The notes under the pieces were generated by a model. That model was given only the letters and a program-made list of their open reading frames with translations. It was not told the DNA's origin and did not search any database. Shown here piece by piece: positions 10,498-21,217 of a stretch of 32,854 nucleotides of DNA. The position numbers were made by a program, and so were the translations under genes. The number at the start of each line of letters is the position of its first letter. The first letter of the stretch is position 1. The stretch spans positions 1 through 32,854 of the forward strand of contig JAAMPI010000538.1 in the NCBI GenBank assembly GCA_013054445.1. The letters are read 5' to 3'. This DNA is from Cudoniella acicularis (Eukaryota; Ascomycota; Leotiomycetes; Helotiales; Helotiaceae).

Positions 10498-12410
10498 CTA
10501 CATACATCTATTTAGCAATTCGGCAATTCGGCAGCCATTGTGAACTACTTTGTTACAGTATGTCCCCATCGCTGCTGCCCTAGCCTCTAAACTAGGAATT
10601 GAATTCCCTGCTAAAACCATGACGCCCATTTCTCTCAAAATCTTCCATGCAGCTGGTGTATTTGGGGCAGCTCCTAAAACCTCGTCGCACCAATATTCGT
10701 GGAAGTAGTTCTGCGAATTTGCCTGGCCGGTCCAGCCAGTACTCCATCGAAAGTTCCCGCCAGCAGGATAGCCAAGCCGTACGTTGGTTGTGTCGTGGCT
10801 GGTGGGAGAGTCGACATGAATTCCGACATCTTGTGGCGCACCAGTGACTGTGCCCTCTGTGGAAGGGCCCCAACAATAATTTCTCTAGAGCCATACATAG
10901 TCTATCTGAAAATGGGAGATGTTAGCTAAAAAAAAAAAAAAAAAAAGTAGCTTGGATCTATAAAGAGATTGTGGTTGAGCGGGTGTGTAGGGTGTAATAG
11001 GGGAACTTACGATAGCTCTAAAAAGTCATCCACCATCTCCCACCATCTTTTGCTCGAAATATATTCGATATATGTCAGCAGCGTTATTATAAGGACCGAT
11101 TTCCCAGGCAACACAGCCATAGTCGGCCGAGCCCCCTTAGCTAGAACACTGGCTGTCATGCAGCCATCAATACTAGCATCTAGTGAGCCTCCACAAAGGT
11201 TTTCATCCAGTAAGCCATCCCAATCTTGACACTGATCGGGTCTCAACTGTTTAGGACCTGGCCATTTTTCCCTTACCCGGGCCACGATATTTTGATGACC
11301 GATTGAGAAATGGCTCGATGGGCCAAAAGAGCCAATGGTAAACATAGTTGTATCCCCTACATGATTGCGAGCTTTCTACGAACAAAATGTCTTGGCAGAT
11401 GCAATCATACTTTCGCGGTTCAAGGCCACTTTGTATGCTGGAGGATCACCTGTACGTATGATTGAATCCCCTGTTAGGCACTTGGGTGAAATATCACCAC
11501 CGTGTGGGATAATTCCCAGTAAAGAGCTTCCAGGTAGTATAGTTTTCCCACCAAAAATTGGCTTTAAAAATTCCGTTAATTCCGCCACAAAGACTTTCCG
11601 AGCATGCTGGGTTATCCTGGATGTTGAAGTTATTTGGCTAAGCAGCAAACGCGCCCGACGCTGCTTTGAATAGGTAATACGTCGTTAGAGAAGTGTTGTA
11701 GAGGATATAATACCTGGTAACAAACAACAGAATTGTGCTCATATCTTGAATGATATCTGAAGTAACGTTGGGTCTATTCTGTGGCAAGACGCAACTTGCA
11801 TATTGAAGACCAGCTGAAAATGAATTTCTATCGTTTTCATCCCTTAGTTGAGGAGGCTGTTGTGCAACAGCAATAGCTCCCGCCTGGACCCCATTAAAGA
11901 GACTTGCGAGTCTCCCGCCTATCAGAGTTTCGTCAAGGAGTTCCCTGAAATCTGTTGCTTCGCATTCAAGAATATTTGGCGGCACGCGCTCCTGTGGAGC
12001 TTTAACTGACAGCTTCTCTGAAAGCTTGGGTGAATCTATTGAACCAAATGCTGGACATGTATTTTTATCATCCAATAAGTCTTTAATAGCTTTGGCAACA
12101 TCTGGTGGCAGTGTGAATGAGAAATCTCCAGAACTTGGGAGTTCGTGACGTACTTCTAAACTACTACTAAAAGATAGAAACCTCATCAGACCCGTAATAT
12201 GTGAAGGAATATCCATGCTTGCCAATTAGGCTTACCTATTGAAGCCTTCAGAATTCTCAGGTATCTATAACAGAAGCTCGCTGCAAAAGCAAATGACGCA
12301 TATGCCCTGTAGACTTCATGGTCATGAAGGTCGTTTCCTTTTGGCAGCGAAAAGAAAATCGTAGGACAGATGGGTTCTTCAAAAACCGGAGGATTCTGTT
12401 TGAAATGCAA
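10498..12410 (-). pseudogene. Eroded multi-exon gene of unknown family
   Basis: Read on the minus strand, protein-like segments follow in order with plausible splice sites. Segment a ends at 12236 with a GTAAGC donor. Segment b is about 12166-11714 and includes CEATDFRELLDETLIGG. Segment c runs about 11663-11011, with GPSSHFSIGHQ, CQDWDGLLDENLCGG, ADYGCVAWEIGPYNNAAD and a GTAAGT donor at 11010. Segment d is 10884-10498 (NYCWGPSTEGTVTG, GGNFRWSTGWTGQ, a final TAG). Lesions seen: TAG at 11376-11378, a one-base shift at a run of five C (plus strand, 11132-11136) and TGA at 11026-11028. The phase across 11713-11664 also does not close with the best splice sites. The Cys/Trp/Asn-rich text would suit a secreted protein, but I do not recognise the family. 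The 5' end is uncertain. Confidence 0.6.
10928..10946. repeat. A19 homopolymer inside an intron
   Basis: Nineteen A on the plus strand are T19 on the strand of the eroded gene. They sit just upstream of a CTAAC branch-like site and two AG acceptors (TTTCAG and CTCTAG). It looks like an expanded polypyrimidine tract rather than a retroposon tail, since no target-site duplication is visible. Confidence 0.6.
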
Positions 12411-12861
12411 ATATTTGGTGGGAACGCCTCGACTAGAAGGTGCGACGGTCCTGATACATTTATCTTGAGACTTTCCCTCTCACGTAGGAACAATCTAATT
12501 GTTGTATAAATAATGACCCGGTTCTTACTGGGCTCTTGGGGGAAACCCCCGTCTTGACCTTCAAGTAATCCTTCAAACTATCCATGCATGCCGGCATATT
12601 CTTCAGGAATGTTGTAGGTTGGTCATTCAGTTAGATAATCTCGTTGAAGATCTGTCTACCAACCTGATTCCTGGATCCTGACTGGGATGTTAGCAACCAC
12701 CAACAAAACACGAAAAAAAAAGATGTGTTTCAAAATAAGCACCAACAATAAAATCTTGAAATAGACGGCAATGACCTTGTAGATACTTCCCATTAAGCGC
12801 TCAGGTCATTGATATTATTTTCTAAAAGAAACCCCTTACACTAAGCACGCAGGTGCAGCTG
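12411..12861. other. Spacer, nothing recognised
   Basis: No gene could be supported between the eroded gene and the 2EXR-family remnant. Short minus-strand frames at 12411-12500 might be further 5' material of the eroded gene, but nothing confirms it. Confidence 0.4.
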
Positions 12862-13541
12862 TTATATGAAGCTACAGGGCACTATACCAAGCATCGTACT
12901 CTTAAGCATATATAAAAGCTCAAATAGCTTCACTTCCCTTTTAAATTTGTAGTCCCGACAGTTCACCACCAACATAAGCTCCTTCACTCCAGAAACATGC
13001 GAAGAGATCTTTTCAAGAATTAAATAGAACGTCGCCGAAACCTGCGCCCAGGCTTGAACACTTGAAAAGATTAAGAATCGCACTGGCCGCCACTCGTTGG
13101 CAGGCCTAGCTTCTGGATCTTATCCACTTCGATGGCGGCAATGCCAGGCAATAAACGACGGCCTCTCAAGATCTTTTGGATATCGGTGAGTGCAGTTTCG
13201 GAGAAATAGAAAGTGTCTCGTGCGTAGTTGACCAAAATTCTCGTCCACACTTTCCGGCTCGCGCTTGCTACCCATATGTTGCTGCGCTCATACGACCTGA
13301 GCACAACGAAGCGGGCATCACGACAGGTCAAAAGAAGTGGCATGAGGACCTCGGGAGTTTCTGTTTTCCATAACCATCGGCCAGCTTTGGTCGTCGCGTT
13401 GAATTCAGTCTCCGGAAAGTTGACGTTTGTGAGACTTATGTCAAGGATTCGTGCTTCGGGTAAGGTGCATTGCCACATTTCGTCTTGAAGTTCTCATGTG
13501 AGCAGAGGAAACAGGTGGAACGCCCCTGTGGGAAAGTTCAT
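12862..13541 (-). pseudogene. 2EXR-family protein remnant (in-frame stop and frameshift)
   Basis: 2EXR proteins are a large fungus-specific family of unknown biochemical role. A start at 13541 reads MNFPTGAFHLFPLLT, then TGA (13494-13496), then ELQDEMWQCTLPEARIL in the same frame. Together these match the family's opening pattern of F-x-x-F-x-x-LP-x-EL-x-x-x-IW. Next come PLLLTCRDARFVVLRSYER (the P-x-LL-x-x-CR-x-(S/A)R segment) and DTFYFSETALTDIQKIL. That frame ends at 13071, but a shifted frame from about 13105 continues the expected C-terminal part (YLILEKISSHVSGVKELMLVVN) to a stop at 12862. One nonsense codon and one frameshift therefore interrupt an otherwise complete gene of about 225 codons. 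Family assignment is from pattern recognition only. Confidence 0.7.
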
Positions 13542-15239
13542 TTCTGTAGCCAAAAAAATAAAGTTGGTCTTGGGTGGTGATGATCAGTGGAGAGTGACAG
13601 TGTGAAGGACCGAGACCTTGTGAAGAAAAAGTTCCGCCTCACTCAGCAACTTTCCATGCATGCTGGAATTCGAGGTAATATCTTCAAGTTGGATGACACT
13701 AACTGCTTGGCAGCAATGGAATGATTATTAACCAACAAATAAGATTGGTTGTTGGCTGTTGTTGGAATCGAGGCAATCACGTCGCTTAACCCGTCCACTC
13801 GGCGCGACTTAGATATCACTCCAACACGATATCCCCGTAATAGCCTGCAGAAACTTGGGCGCCCATTGAAAATCTGGCAAGGATTGAAGCAAACAAATTG
13901 AAATAATCTAGTACTAGCCGCACCGGACCACCAATAAGTTTCAAGAGGTTGCTTCGCCGAGTTTCCCAACAATCCTTCGTTCTATGAGTAAGGTGGTGGA
14001 CTAAGAAAATATTAGACCGTCATTGAGCCCAGTACACGGTATACCCTTGTCTATAAACCGCCCCGCCTCCGACCTCCCCTCCGCTCGCTTAACTTGGAAG
14101 ATCTGACCCAATTCGTTACCGCCCGTCCAAACAAAAGGGATTGTGTAAATGAAAGCTTGAAACAGCGCAGGTTGGTTCAGAAGATAGATTTCCACTTTGC
14201 AACCGTGTATGACAAGCATATCCTAACTATTCTATATCCCACATCATGAAATCTCGCATCACACTTCAACATTATCAAAAAACCACAAATTTAAAATCCA
14301 AGCCATGTAATGTAGATTGGAGAAAACTTGAACTAATGAATACAATTATATTTTTAATCACTCTCAAATTAACACAAAGCTCCGTCACATCTGGTCTTGT
14401 ATCAAGGACCTGCCGGTCCGCTGAATGGTCAAAAGAAGCGCCGTAACGAGTAAGGTGAAGTGGTTTCTAAACTAGGATGCGGATCCCTCTAATCATTTAG
14501 TCATATGCAACTGGCTCTGCGAAATTTAAATCCTTTATCTTCATCAGACCTAGATATCACAATTGAGCCTCGGTACCAATGCCAAGAGTTTATCTGTCTA
14601 ACTTTCTCGATAATAAACCAAGCCACCCAACGAGTCAACGCCTGAAACGTTAACAATACATCCTTTATTGGCATTTTATCCAATCAATGGAAGAACCACA
14701 GTATCGTTGTTATTTAAACGAATCCTACAAGGCCGTCATTCCAGTTCCAGCTTACATCCAATATATTTCAATCCTGGCTTGGCTTGACGCCGTAGTGTAG
14801 GCAAAATTTCAATACGAGAAATTAGGGGATGTTTGGTCTAAATTTCATTTGATGTGTGAAGAACAACGGGGCATTACACCCATCGTACGGCACAATAGGC
14901 CGCAAAATATCAAAAATATCAGATTCTTGGCTTTCATGAGACCATTCGGGCCATGCCGTCAGCACCTTGACGGCTCCTGCATGTTGTTTCTTCACCAACA
15001 TGTAGAGTCTATGGATCCTGCCATCTCAGCCACTATTATCGTAGTTGGTGGTAAATAAGCCGATTTTATCTTCAGTGAATGAAGGGTTTGGGATGACTAT
15101 GGAGCTCAACCTCTCCATTTTCAAGATTCCATATAAATGATAGCTTCCCAATTTCTTCCAATTCCACTTAAACGATCATTCCTCTCCACTGTAATCTTCC
15201 TGGCAAGCCATTTTGGATTTACAATTTCTTTTCAGCCAA
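13542..15239. other. 1.7-kb AT-rich spacer
   Basis: Short frames such as 13643-13972 and 14001-14219 (minus strand) show no motif or intron support. The stretch around 14220-14900 is notably AT-rich. The last 60 bases before 15240 look like the leader of the next gene. Further decayed coding sequence cannot be excluded. Confidence 0.45.
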
Positions 15240-15850
15240 ATGAAGCTTCACTACTTTCCATTCTTGCTTTTCTTCGTATGGATCCCAAGCGCGATTGTAG
15301 CTAGATTAACGGTCAAGCTACACAAAAGTTGCGATGAGCATGGAGACCGCATAAGCCTTGCCCTGTCTGAAGCAAGAACAATGGCCAAAAGTGTGGTGAC
15401 ACACCTGAAATCAAACACAGACACCGATTTCAAGAGAGTTTTCGAGAAGGTTTTCAACACGAAGGTATCGGATGATAAGCCTGCTGTGGAAAAAGTTCTT
15501 CGTAAGTAAACACAACAGCCCTTGAAATGTCGCAAGGTGAATGAACACCTAACTGACATGATATACTATCAGAGATTATGACTTGTATACGCAGGCTGAA
15601 ACAAGCACCGGCCGTGCTGGAATTGCAGGAGACGGACGTGCGAATTTACCGTGACGAAGATGTTCTGAGCGGGGATGAGGTGGAGAATGCAGTGATTAAT
15701 CGCTGGAAGAGAAGAGGAGAGGGAAAGGAAGGATATATCGATGATTTCAACGGGATAGTGGAAAAGACAAAGGTTCTAGGGTGTCATAACGATCGTGTCG
15801 CGGCTGCAACCTTTTCTACGCCTAGCAGAGCCGGGGACAAGAACGACTAG
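15240..15850 (+). CDS. Predicted small secreted protein
   Basis: Two exons (15240-15501 and 15573-15850) give about 179 aa. The 71-bp intron has a GTAAGT donor, a CTAAC branch site and a CAG acceptor, and phase is kept (C|AG). The N terminus, MKLHYFPFLLFFVWIPSAIVA, is a clear signal-peptide shape: Lys, hydrophobic core, small residues before residue 22. The mature part is charged and mostly helical-looking, with three cysteines (KSCDEHG, MTCIRR, LGCHND). Its Cys-x-x-H opening and Ala-rich helix recall the N-terminal part of fungal secreted proteins related to lysine-specific metallo-endopeptidases. No HExxH motif is present, so no peptidase activity is claimed. A further intron (15875-15941, with an ACTAAT branch site) lies just past the stop. 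The protein could be an effector candidate, which is inference. Confidence 0.65.
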
Positions 15851-15874
15851 TCTAAGAAGTGATCTATGATGACC

Positions 15875-15941
15875 GTGAGTTTCATTTCCCTATGCCTCAT
15901 TAACTACATGAATAATCTATACTAATATGTCTTTTCATTAG
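15875..15941 (+). other. Probable intron in the 3' UTR of the secreted-protein gene
   Basis: GTGAGT at 15875, TACTAAT at about 15920 and CATTAG ending at 15941 form a full intron signature of 67 bp, starting 24 bases after the TAG. Either the 3' UTR is spliced, or the true reading frame uses an exon not recovered here. Confidence 0.5.
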
Positions 15942-16161
15942 ATTTGCATCAGAACCTGATTAACAAGGACAACACTCATGTCAGATGCTGGCCCGAAAGG
16001 GCTTGACAAGTTAAAAAATGAAGCCCAAACTTTAGTTAGTACTTTAAGCCTACTATTTTTGCACGAGTTGACACATATCCGAACGTGCGGCAGTTCGTAA
16101 CACTCCATCCTTACTCACTAGAGTCGCTTTTGAGCTTTGAGCTAACCGCGCACAGCTGAGA

Positions 16162-16597
16162 ATGTCCCAATCGACGGAGACGAAAATAATGTCGCGTATG
16201 GTTGGAGTAAGCTTACTGCGCTTCCCCGCGACGGTGCTCTACAAAATACAGACAGTTATGGTAAGATGATCTTTCAGCAAGCTTCGTTGCTAAACAGCAC
16301 TTACAAATCTTCCCCACATTTTCATTCTCCAAGGATAATGCGCTAATTTATGCTGTCTCAATCTTGGCATTTTTAGGTATAATCGCCTATGCTGCCGATA
16401 GGGGATATTCAATACCTAGGATTGGGTCAACAGACGAAGTTGTGGATGTGATCGCCGGTAAACTGGTTGAATACACAGACATAACTCGCCGACATCTGGC
16501 CCCTCTGATCTGGGCGGCAAAGAAACTTCGACACCTGGCTTGTGATGTACTGCCACTTGGCACGGGAGGTAAGCGCTGCTTAAATTTCAGCTCGTAA
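16162..16597 (+). CDS. Small predicted membrane protein, unknown function
   Basis: Exon 1 (16162-16260, 33 codons) and exon 2 (16334-16597) join in phase across a 73-bp intron (GTAAGA...CCAAG), giving about 120 aa. The join opens exon 2 with DNALIYAVSILAFLGIIAYA, one likely transmembrane segment (about residues 36-54). A hydrophilic tail follows with DEVVDVIAGKLVEY. An alternative acceptor at 16376 would give an immediate in-frame stop, which favours the one chosen. A GTAAGC close to the end could be a further donor, so the C terminus is uncertain. No family is recognised. The gene sits just past the secreted-protein gene on the same strand. Confidence 0.4.
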
Positions 16598-16878
16598 TGT
16601 TTTCTCAGAAACGTAATCAATAAGAAATAGAAATGTATCATAAAGCCGAGAGAAATATTTAAAAGTAAGCTTTAGAATACATTTATTCATATTCGGAGAG
16701 AGACGGAGGCCGTGCGGGGTGGAGTGATAGAATTTTGACACCCAGGTCAGTCAGAACCTGGAAGGGAAAATCCACTACATATGCGGCAGATGATATCACA
16801 ATTCATCGTTAAGAGCTGGTAGTAAAGATAAAAACACCAAATCCCTACCTAATACCTATCCCAGAATGCAAGAACCAA

Positions 16879-18438
16879 CTAGTCAACCCTCCTAACCCTT
16901 CCCCAAACCTCATCAGCGTCCTTTTTACCCTTCGTCTCGGGTACCTTCAACGATACAAATAAGAAACTCAACGCCGCAAATCCGCAAAACCCAAAATAAA
17001 CCCATCCCTTTCCTCCAAAGCGGTCATTCAACCACGTATTTGCGATGGGGAAGAACTGTGCCACGATAAACGTAGCAACATAATTAGATGCTAGGCACCA
17101 ACTTTGTGTAGCGCCTACAGCTTCTTGCCCTACAAGCTCAGAGGCCATCATGAAGGGGACCGGACCGAGACCGGTGGCGAAGAAGGCGACGAAGGCGAGC
17201 ACGGCGATGGCGGATAGGAGTTTGATTTCCAAGCGGAGGGAGAGAGCGAGCAATAGAGACATGGTGCCCATTCCTGAGATGGAGAGGAGGAGACAGGCTT
17301 TTCGGCCTATTTTGTCGGCGAGGGGCGCGCAGGCGATAGTGGTTATGAGGTTGATGAGTGAGATCATTATTGTTAGGGCGGAGGAAGAGAGAGAAACGAC
17401 GCCGTGGAGGAGGGAGACGCTATACATCATTATGCTGTTTATGCCGCAGAATTGCTGTGCGAACATGATGCCTATTACGGCAACGATTGCGGGCCGGTAG
17501 AGAGGGTCACGGATGACGCCGAAGAAACCTACATGGGCGATGGATTTGGAAGATGCTTTGCTGTTGGTAGAGCCTCGACGTGAGAGCGACTCGGGCTCTT
17601 GGAGGAGGCTCTCTTCTTCAGCGGCGGTTTTAGAGACGTCCCAGTCTTCAATTTCTTCCGAAATGGAGTTACCTGCACCGCGTATGCGTTGAAGTGTCCG
17701 GACAGCCTTTTGAGGTTCTTTGTGTGCTGCTAGCCAAGCGGGACTTTCTGGGACGAAAAGGAGACCGAAACCTTGGAGGAGACCAAGTCCTGCCCCTACT
17801 GCCAATATAATTCTCCATAGTGATCCCTTGCTTAAGAAAAACCCCAGTGTCTGCGTGATCAGAATGCCGATATTGATTGTAACTTGTGTCATGGAACCGA
17901 ATAACCCTCTCTCCTTTGGTGGTGCAACTTCGGAAATGTATAGCGGAACAATAACAGTTGATGCACCAGCTCCAACACCAGACAAGAACCTGCCAAAGGA
18001 CATAACCGGGACCGAGCCAGCCAGAGTCTCAAGACTTGCTCCGAACACGAAGAAGACACTTGTTATTCGCATCGCCAATAGTCTGCCATAGCTTGTCGAT
18101 ATAGGACCAGAGAACAGGGCTCCAAAGAATCCACCCAGCACAAACATTGAGGACAAGGCAGCGAATTCGGCTTCGCTCATGGGTATACATTGTGGTAAGT
18201 TGGAATTGACGTTCGCACCCACAAATTCGGCCACGGACTTGACAGCGCAGGTAATGACATCTTGAGGGGCATTCAGTTCAGACTAGAGCCGTCAGTGAGT
18301 GTGCGAGTGCGTTGCGAGACGAGGCTGTATTACCAGATGGAAACCGAACTGCAGCGGGCCAAGTGTCGAGATGAAGATCAGAAACACCAAGTAGAGAGTT
18401 ACATCTCGGATGCATTGCCTCACGCCGGCGGAAGCCAT
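16879..18438 (-). CDS. MFS sugar-porter family transporter
   Basis: About 502 aa, two exons (18438-18334 and 18282-16879) separated by a 51-bp intron that keeps phase. Predicted to move hexose or a related polyol across a membrane by the 12-helix major facilitator mechanism. Visible sugar-porter marks: GRFLSGVGAGA with PLYISEVAPPKERG after helix 4, PESPAWL at the end of the N-terminal half, a long Ser/Glu-rich central loop (SLSRRGSTNSKASSK), GINSIMMYS in helix 7, ADKIGRKACLL, and a C-terminal PETKGK. The first exon supplies the first helix (TLYLVFLIFISTLGPLQFGFHL) and the SELNAPQDVITC loop. Overall it resembles yeast Vps73/YBR241C-type carriers more than classic Hxt carriers, but the substrate cannot be told from sequence. 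It is divergent from SSN3 across 1.2 kb. Confidence 0.93.
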
Positions 18439-19645
18439 TTGATGTTAGGTAATAACTCGAGGCTCTCGATGCTCGTCGTCTGCCGAGTAGATCAACTGTT
18501 GTTGGAGTGGACTGCGTGCATAGCTTGCGCCACATGAGTTGTGCACGCTTATAAAACGGGTTATGCACGGAATATGCAAGCAGCCGCCACACAGCCAATG
18601 AGCAGCGCCTGTCACATTGGTTGCTGGGCTCTTTGACCAACACGATATAATTTCCTTCCCAACTCTGACAACATCTCGTCAAACCGACTCGTATCGGCAG
18701 TCTTTGCCTTGGATCCCTTTGGACTGCTCTTTTCCCTAATTTGTCTTCGGATCGCCTGGTCTGCTACCTACCGAAGTTGTGCCTGCTGGATTCCTCGCCG
18801 CTCAGGGCTCACTCAGTCACTGCTCAGTACACATTGGCAGTGCTACTGGTTGCTGGTTGCTGGTTGCGTGTCTCTCGCTCCCCGGGGCCATTGACCGAAA
18901 TCTACCCCGCTCATGACAAGTAGATCATTGATTACAGCACATCACCAGCGCCATTACTGTACCAAGTTACCAACACGATCCGTTAATTCCACGAATCTCG
19001 TCGTGGGTGCTATGCGAAGCTCATAGCTCTGGCAATTCCTATCCGGCGTCCCGCCAGCCTTCACCTCGGCACGCATCACTTTGAGGGCTTCGACGCACGC
19101 AGCCGCCTTTCGAGCCATCAGTCGTCCTCTGGGTCGCATCAGCACTGTACTGTACCGTAGGCTGGGTTTTGTACGGCACCACGAGACGGTGAATGGCGAG
19201 CTGGTTGCGACAGCTGTACAATCCCTCATCCCCCCCCCCCTTTTGCAGCAGACTTCAGATTGAGAAACCTCCCGAATCGTGTGTCTCCTGCGTCCTGCGT
19301 CCTGCGCCTGCTCCTGCGTCTGTCTGTCTCCCCTCCCTCTTCACTGTGGTCCGCTGGTTGCTGGTCCCCCCGCGCATCGCTTCTCGAGCCGCTCTAAAAC
19401 GGCCCATGCCTGATAGCACAGGTTCACCATAGATTTCCCTCGATAACCAACCGCCCCCCCTCCCCGCCGCCAAATCTCACACATCACGCCTCACTCACCC
19501 GACGCAGTCTAACTTCCGTATCCGCCGCACCCTCGCATACTTCCGGTCCCCGGTGGGACACTGCACACGTGCATGAACCACATTTTACGTTCTAGCTCAC
19601 CAGAAAATCGACAACCCGGGCCGACACTTGTGACTTGCCCTGAGC
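18439..19645. promoter_or_regulatory. Shared upstream region of transporter and SSN3 genes
   Basis: This 1.2-kb gap separates divergent starts and must hold both promoters. Visible items are CCAAT in both orientations near 18594 and 18617, an 11-C run at 19230-19240, and C/T-rich repeats (CTGCGTC-like, about 19288-19325). No coding frame here is supported. Regulatory meaning is inferred from position only. Confidence 0.5.
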
Positions 19646-21217
19646 ATGAGCTTGACCTCTAATCCCCCTTCTTCCGGAGGCGCTCCTTCCTCCGCCTCAG
19701 CCTCAAGGACTCAAAGCTTAAAGAGAAGTGTCCAGCAAGCTTTTGATGGTAGAGCCCCCATCTTTCACCAACATTCTTTCTCGCGAACATCATCTCGTCC
19801 GAGGGCCTCGATGGCTTCATAATTGCTTATTCCATTTATGCAATCTGGCCATCTGACGTCACGTCTGAAGCAACAATGTTTCCTCCAAGACGTCCGCCCT
19901 CGTTCCGTCTGTTTGTTCTGGCTGTTGTGGGAGGCTTTGACTGACATCTGAACAGACCCGAGTGACAGGGGCATAGGCCCTGTGGGATATCAGAGCAAAG
20001 TGAGAGTGATTGACCGGTATAAGGTTATTGGATTTATCAGCAGTGGAACCTATGGACGGGTTTACAAGGCTGTGGGCCGTCATGGTCAGACGGGGGAATT
20101 TGCAATTAAAAAATTCAAGCCTGGTGAGTGCCTAAAATTGTTTTGTTGAATAGTGCTGATAAGAGTAGACAAGGAGGGAGAGCAAATTCAATATACGGGA
20201 ATTTCACAATCGGCAGTTCGTGAGATGGCTCTGTGCTCCGAGCTTAGTCACATGAATGTTATCAGATTGGTTGAAATCATTCTAGAGGATAAATGTATTT
20301 TTATGGTATTTGAGTATGCCGAGCATGATTTGCTGCAAATTATTCATCATCATACACAACCGACACGACATCCGATACCACCAGGAACCGTCAAAAGCAT
20401 CATGTTTCAACTTTTGAATGGCTGTCAATATCTTCATGCCAACTGGGTTCTTCATCGAGATCTGAAGCCGGCAAATATTATGGTTACTTCTGGTGGAGAA
20501 GTGAAGATTGGAGATCTAGGACTCGCCCGTTTATTCAACAAGCCGTTGCATTCTCTATTTAGTGGTGACAAGGTGGTTGTCACAATTTGGTACCGTGCCC
20601 CAGAATTATTGCTCGGATCGAGGCATTATACACCAGCAATCGACATGTGGGCAGTGGGATGTATCTTTGCAGAACTTCTGTCACTCCGGCCAATCTTCAA
20701 AGGAGAGGAAGCCAAAATGGATTCAAAGAAAACGGTCCCATTTCAACGAAATCAGATGCAAAAGATTGTGGAAATTATGGGATTACCAAGAAAAGATCAA
20801 TGGCCACATTTGGTCAACATGCCAGAATACAACCAACTTCAAACGCTCTCGACAAGTTCACACAACAAATCGGGTGGATCAAATCTCGAGAAATGGTATT
20901 ATAGTACCATCAACTCACATTCTGCCACATCCGTCCCATCATCAAATGCTTCCCTAGGATCCGAAGGTTACAAACTCCTCAGTGGACTCCTAGAATACGA
21001 TCCCGAAAGACGCCTAACGGCCCAAGCCGCCCTCCAGCACCCATTCTTCAGCACCGGAGACAAAGTCTCAGCAAATTGTTTTGAGGGCATGAAAATGGAA
21101 TATCCACACCGACGAGTGAGTCAAGACGACAACGACATCCGAACGAGTAGCCTCCCAGGAACCAAGAGAAGTGGTTTACCCGACGATTCAAGACCGGTGA
21201 AAAGAATGAAAGAGTGA
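19646..21217 (+). CDS. SSN3: Mediator cyclin-dependent kinase SSN3/CDK8
   Basis: Catalytic subunit of the Mediator kinase module, a nuclear Ser/Thr kinase that works with cyclin C and acts on RNA polymerase II transcription. Three exons (19646-19748, 19956-20123, 20169-21217) give 439 aa, with introns of 207 and 45 bp. A Ser-rich N-terminal extension of about 50 residues precedes the kinase domain. Next come the glycine loop [13 protein letters not shown], the ATP lysine in FAIKKFK and the CDK8-type SQSAVRE helix. The catalytic HRDLKPAN lies near residues 186-193, followed by the metal-binding DLG and then APELLLG and [15 protein letters not shown]. The basic tail ends [17 protein letters not shown]. 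All catalytic residues are present. The start at 19646 is the first ATG in frame with the joined exons. Confidence 0.96.

Noticed and set aside
10928..10946. A19 as the tail of a retroposed element
   Set aside because: No target duplication, and its position matches the pyrimidine tract of an intron on the minus strand.
11376..11648. An alternative frame through this segment (PACSESLCGGINGIFKANFWW) as the true frame
   Set aside because: It meets stops soon after, while the other frame runs on, apart from one TAG, into the clearly protein-like downstream text.
19080..19480. Open frames on both strands upstream of SSN3
   Set aside because: Low-complexity C/T-rich sequence within the divergent promoter, with no conserved motif.
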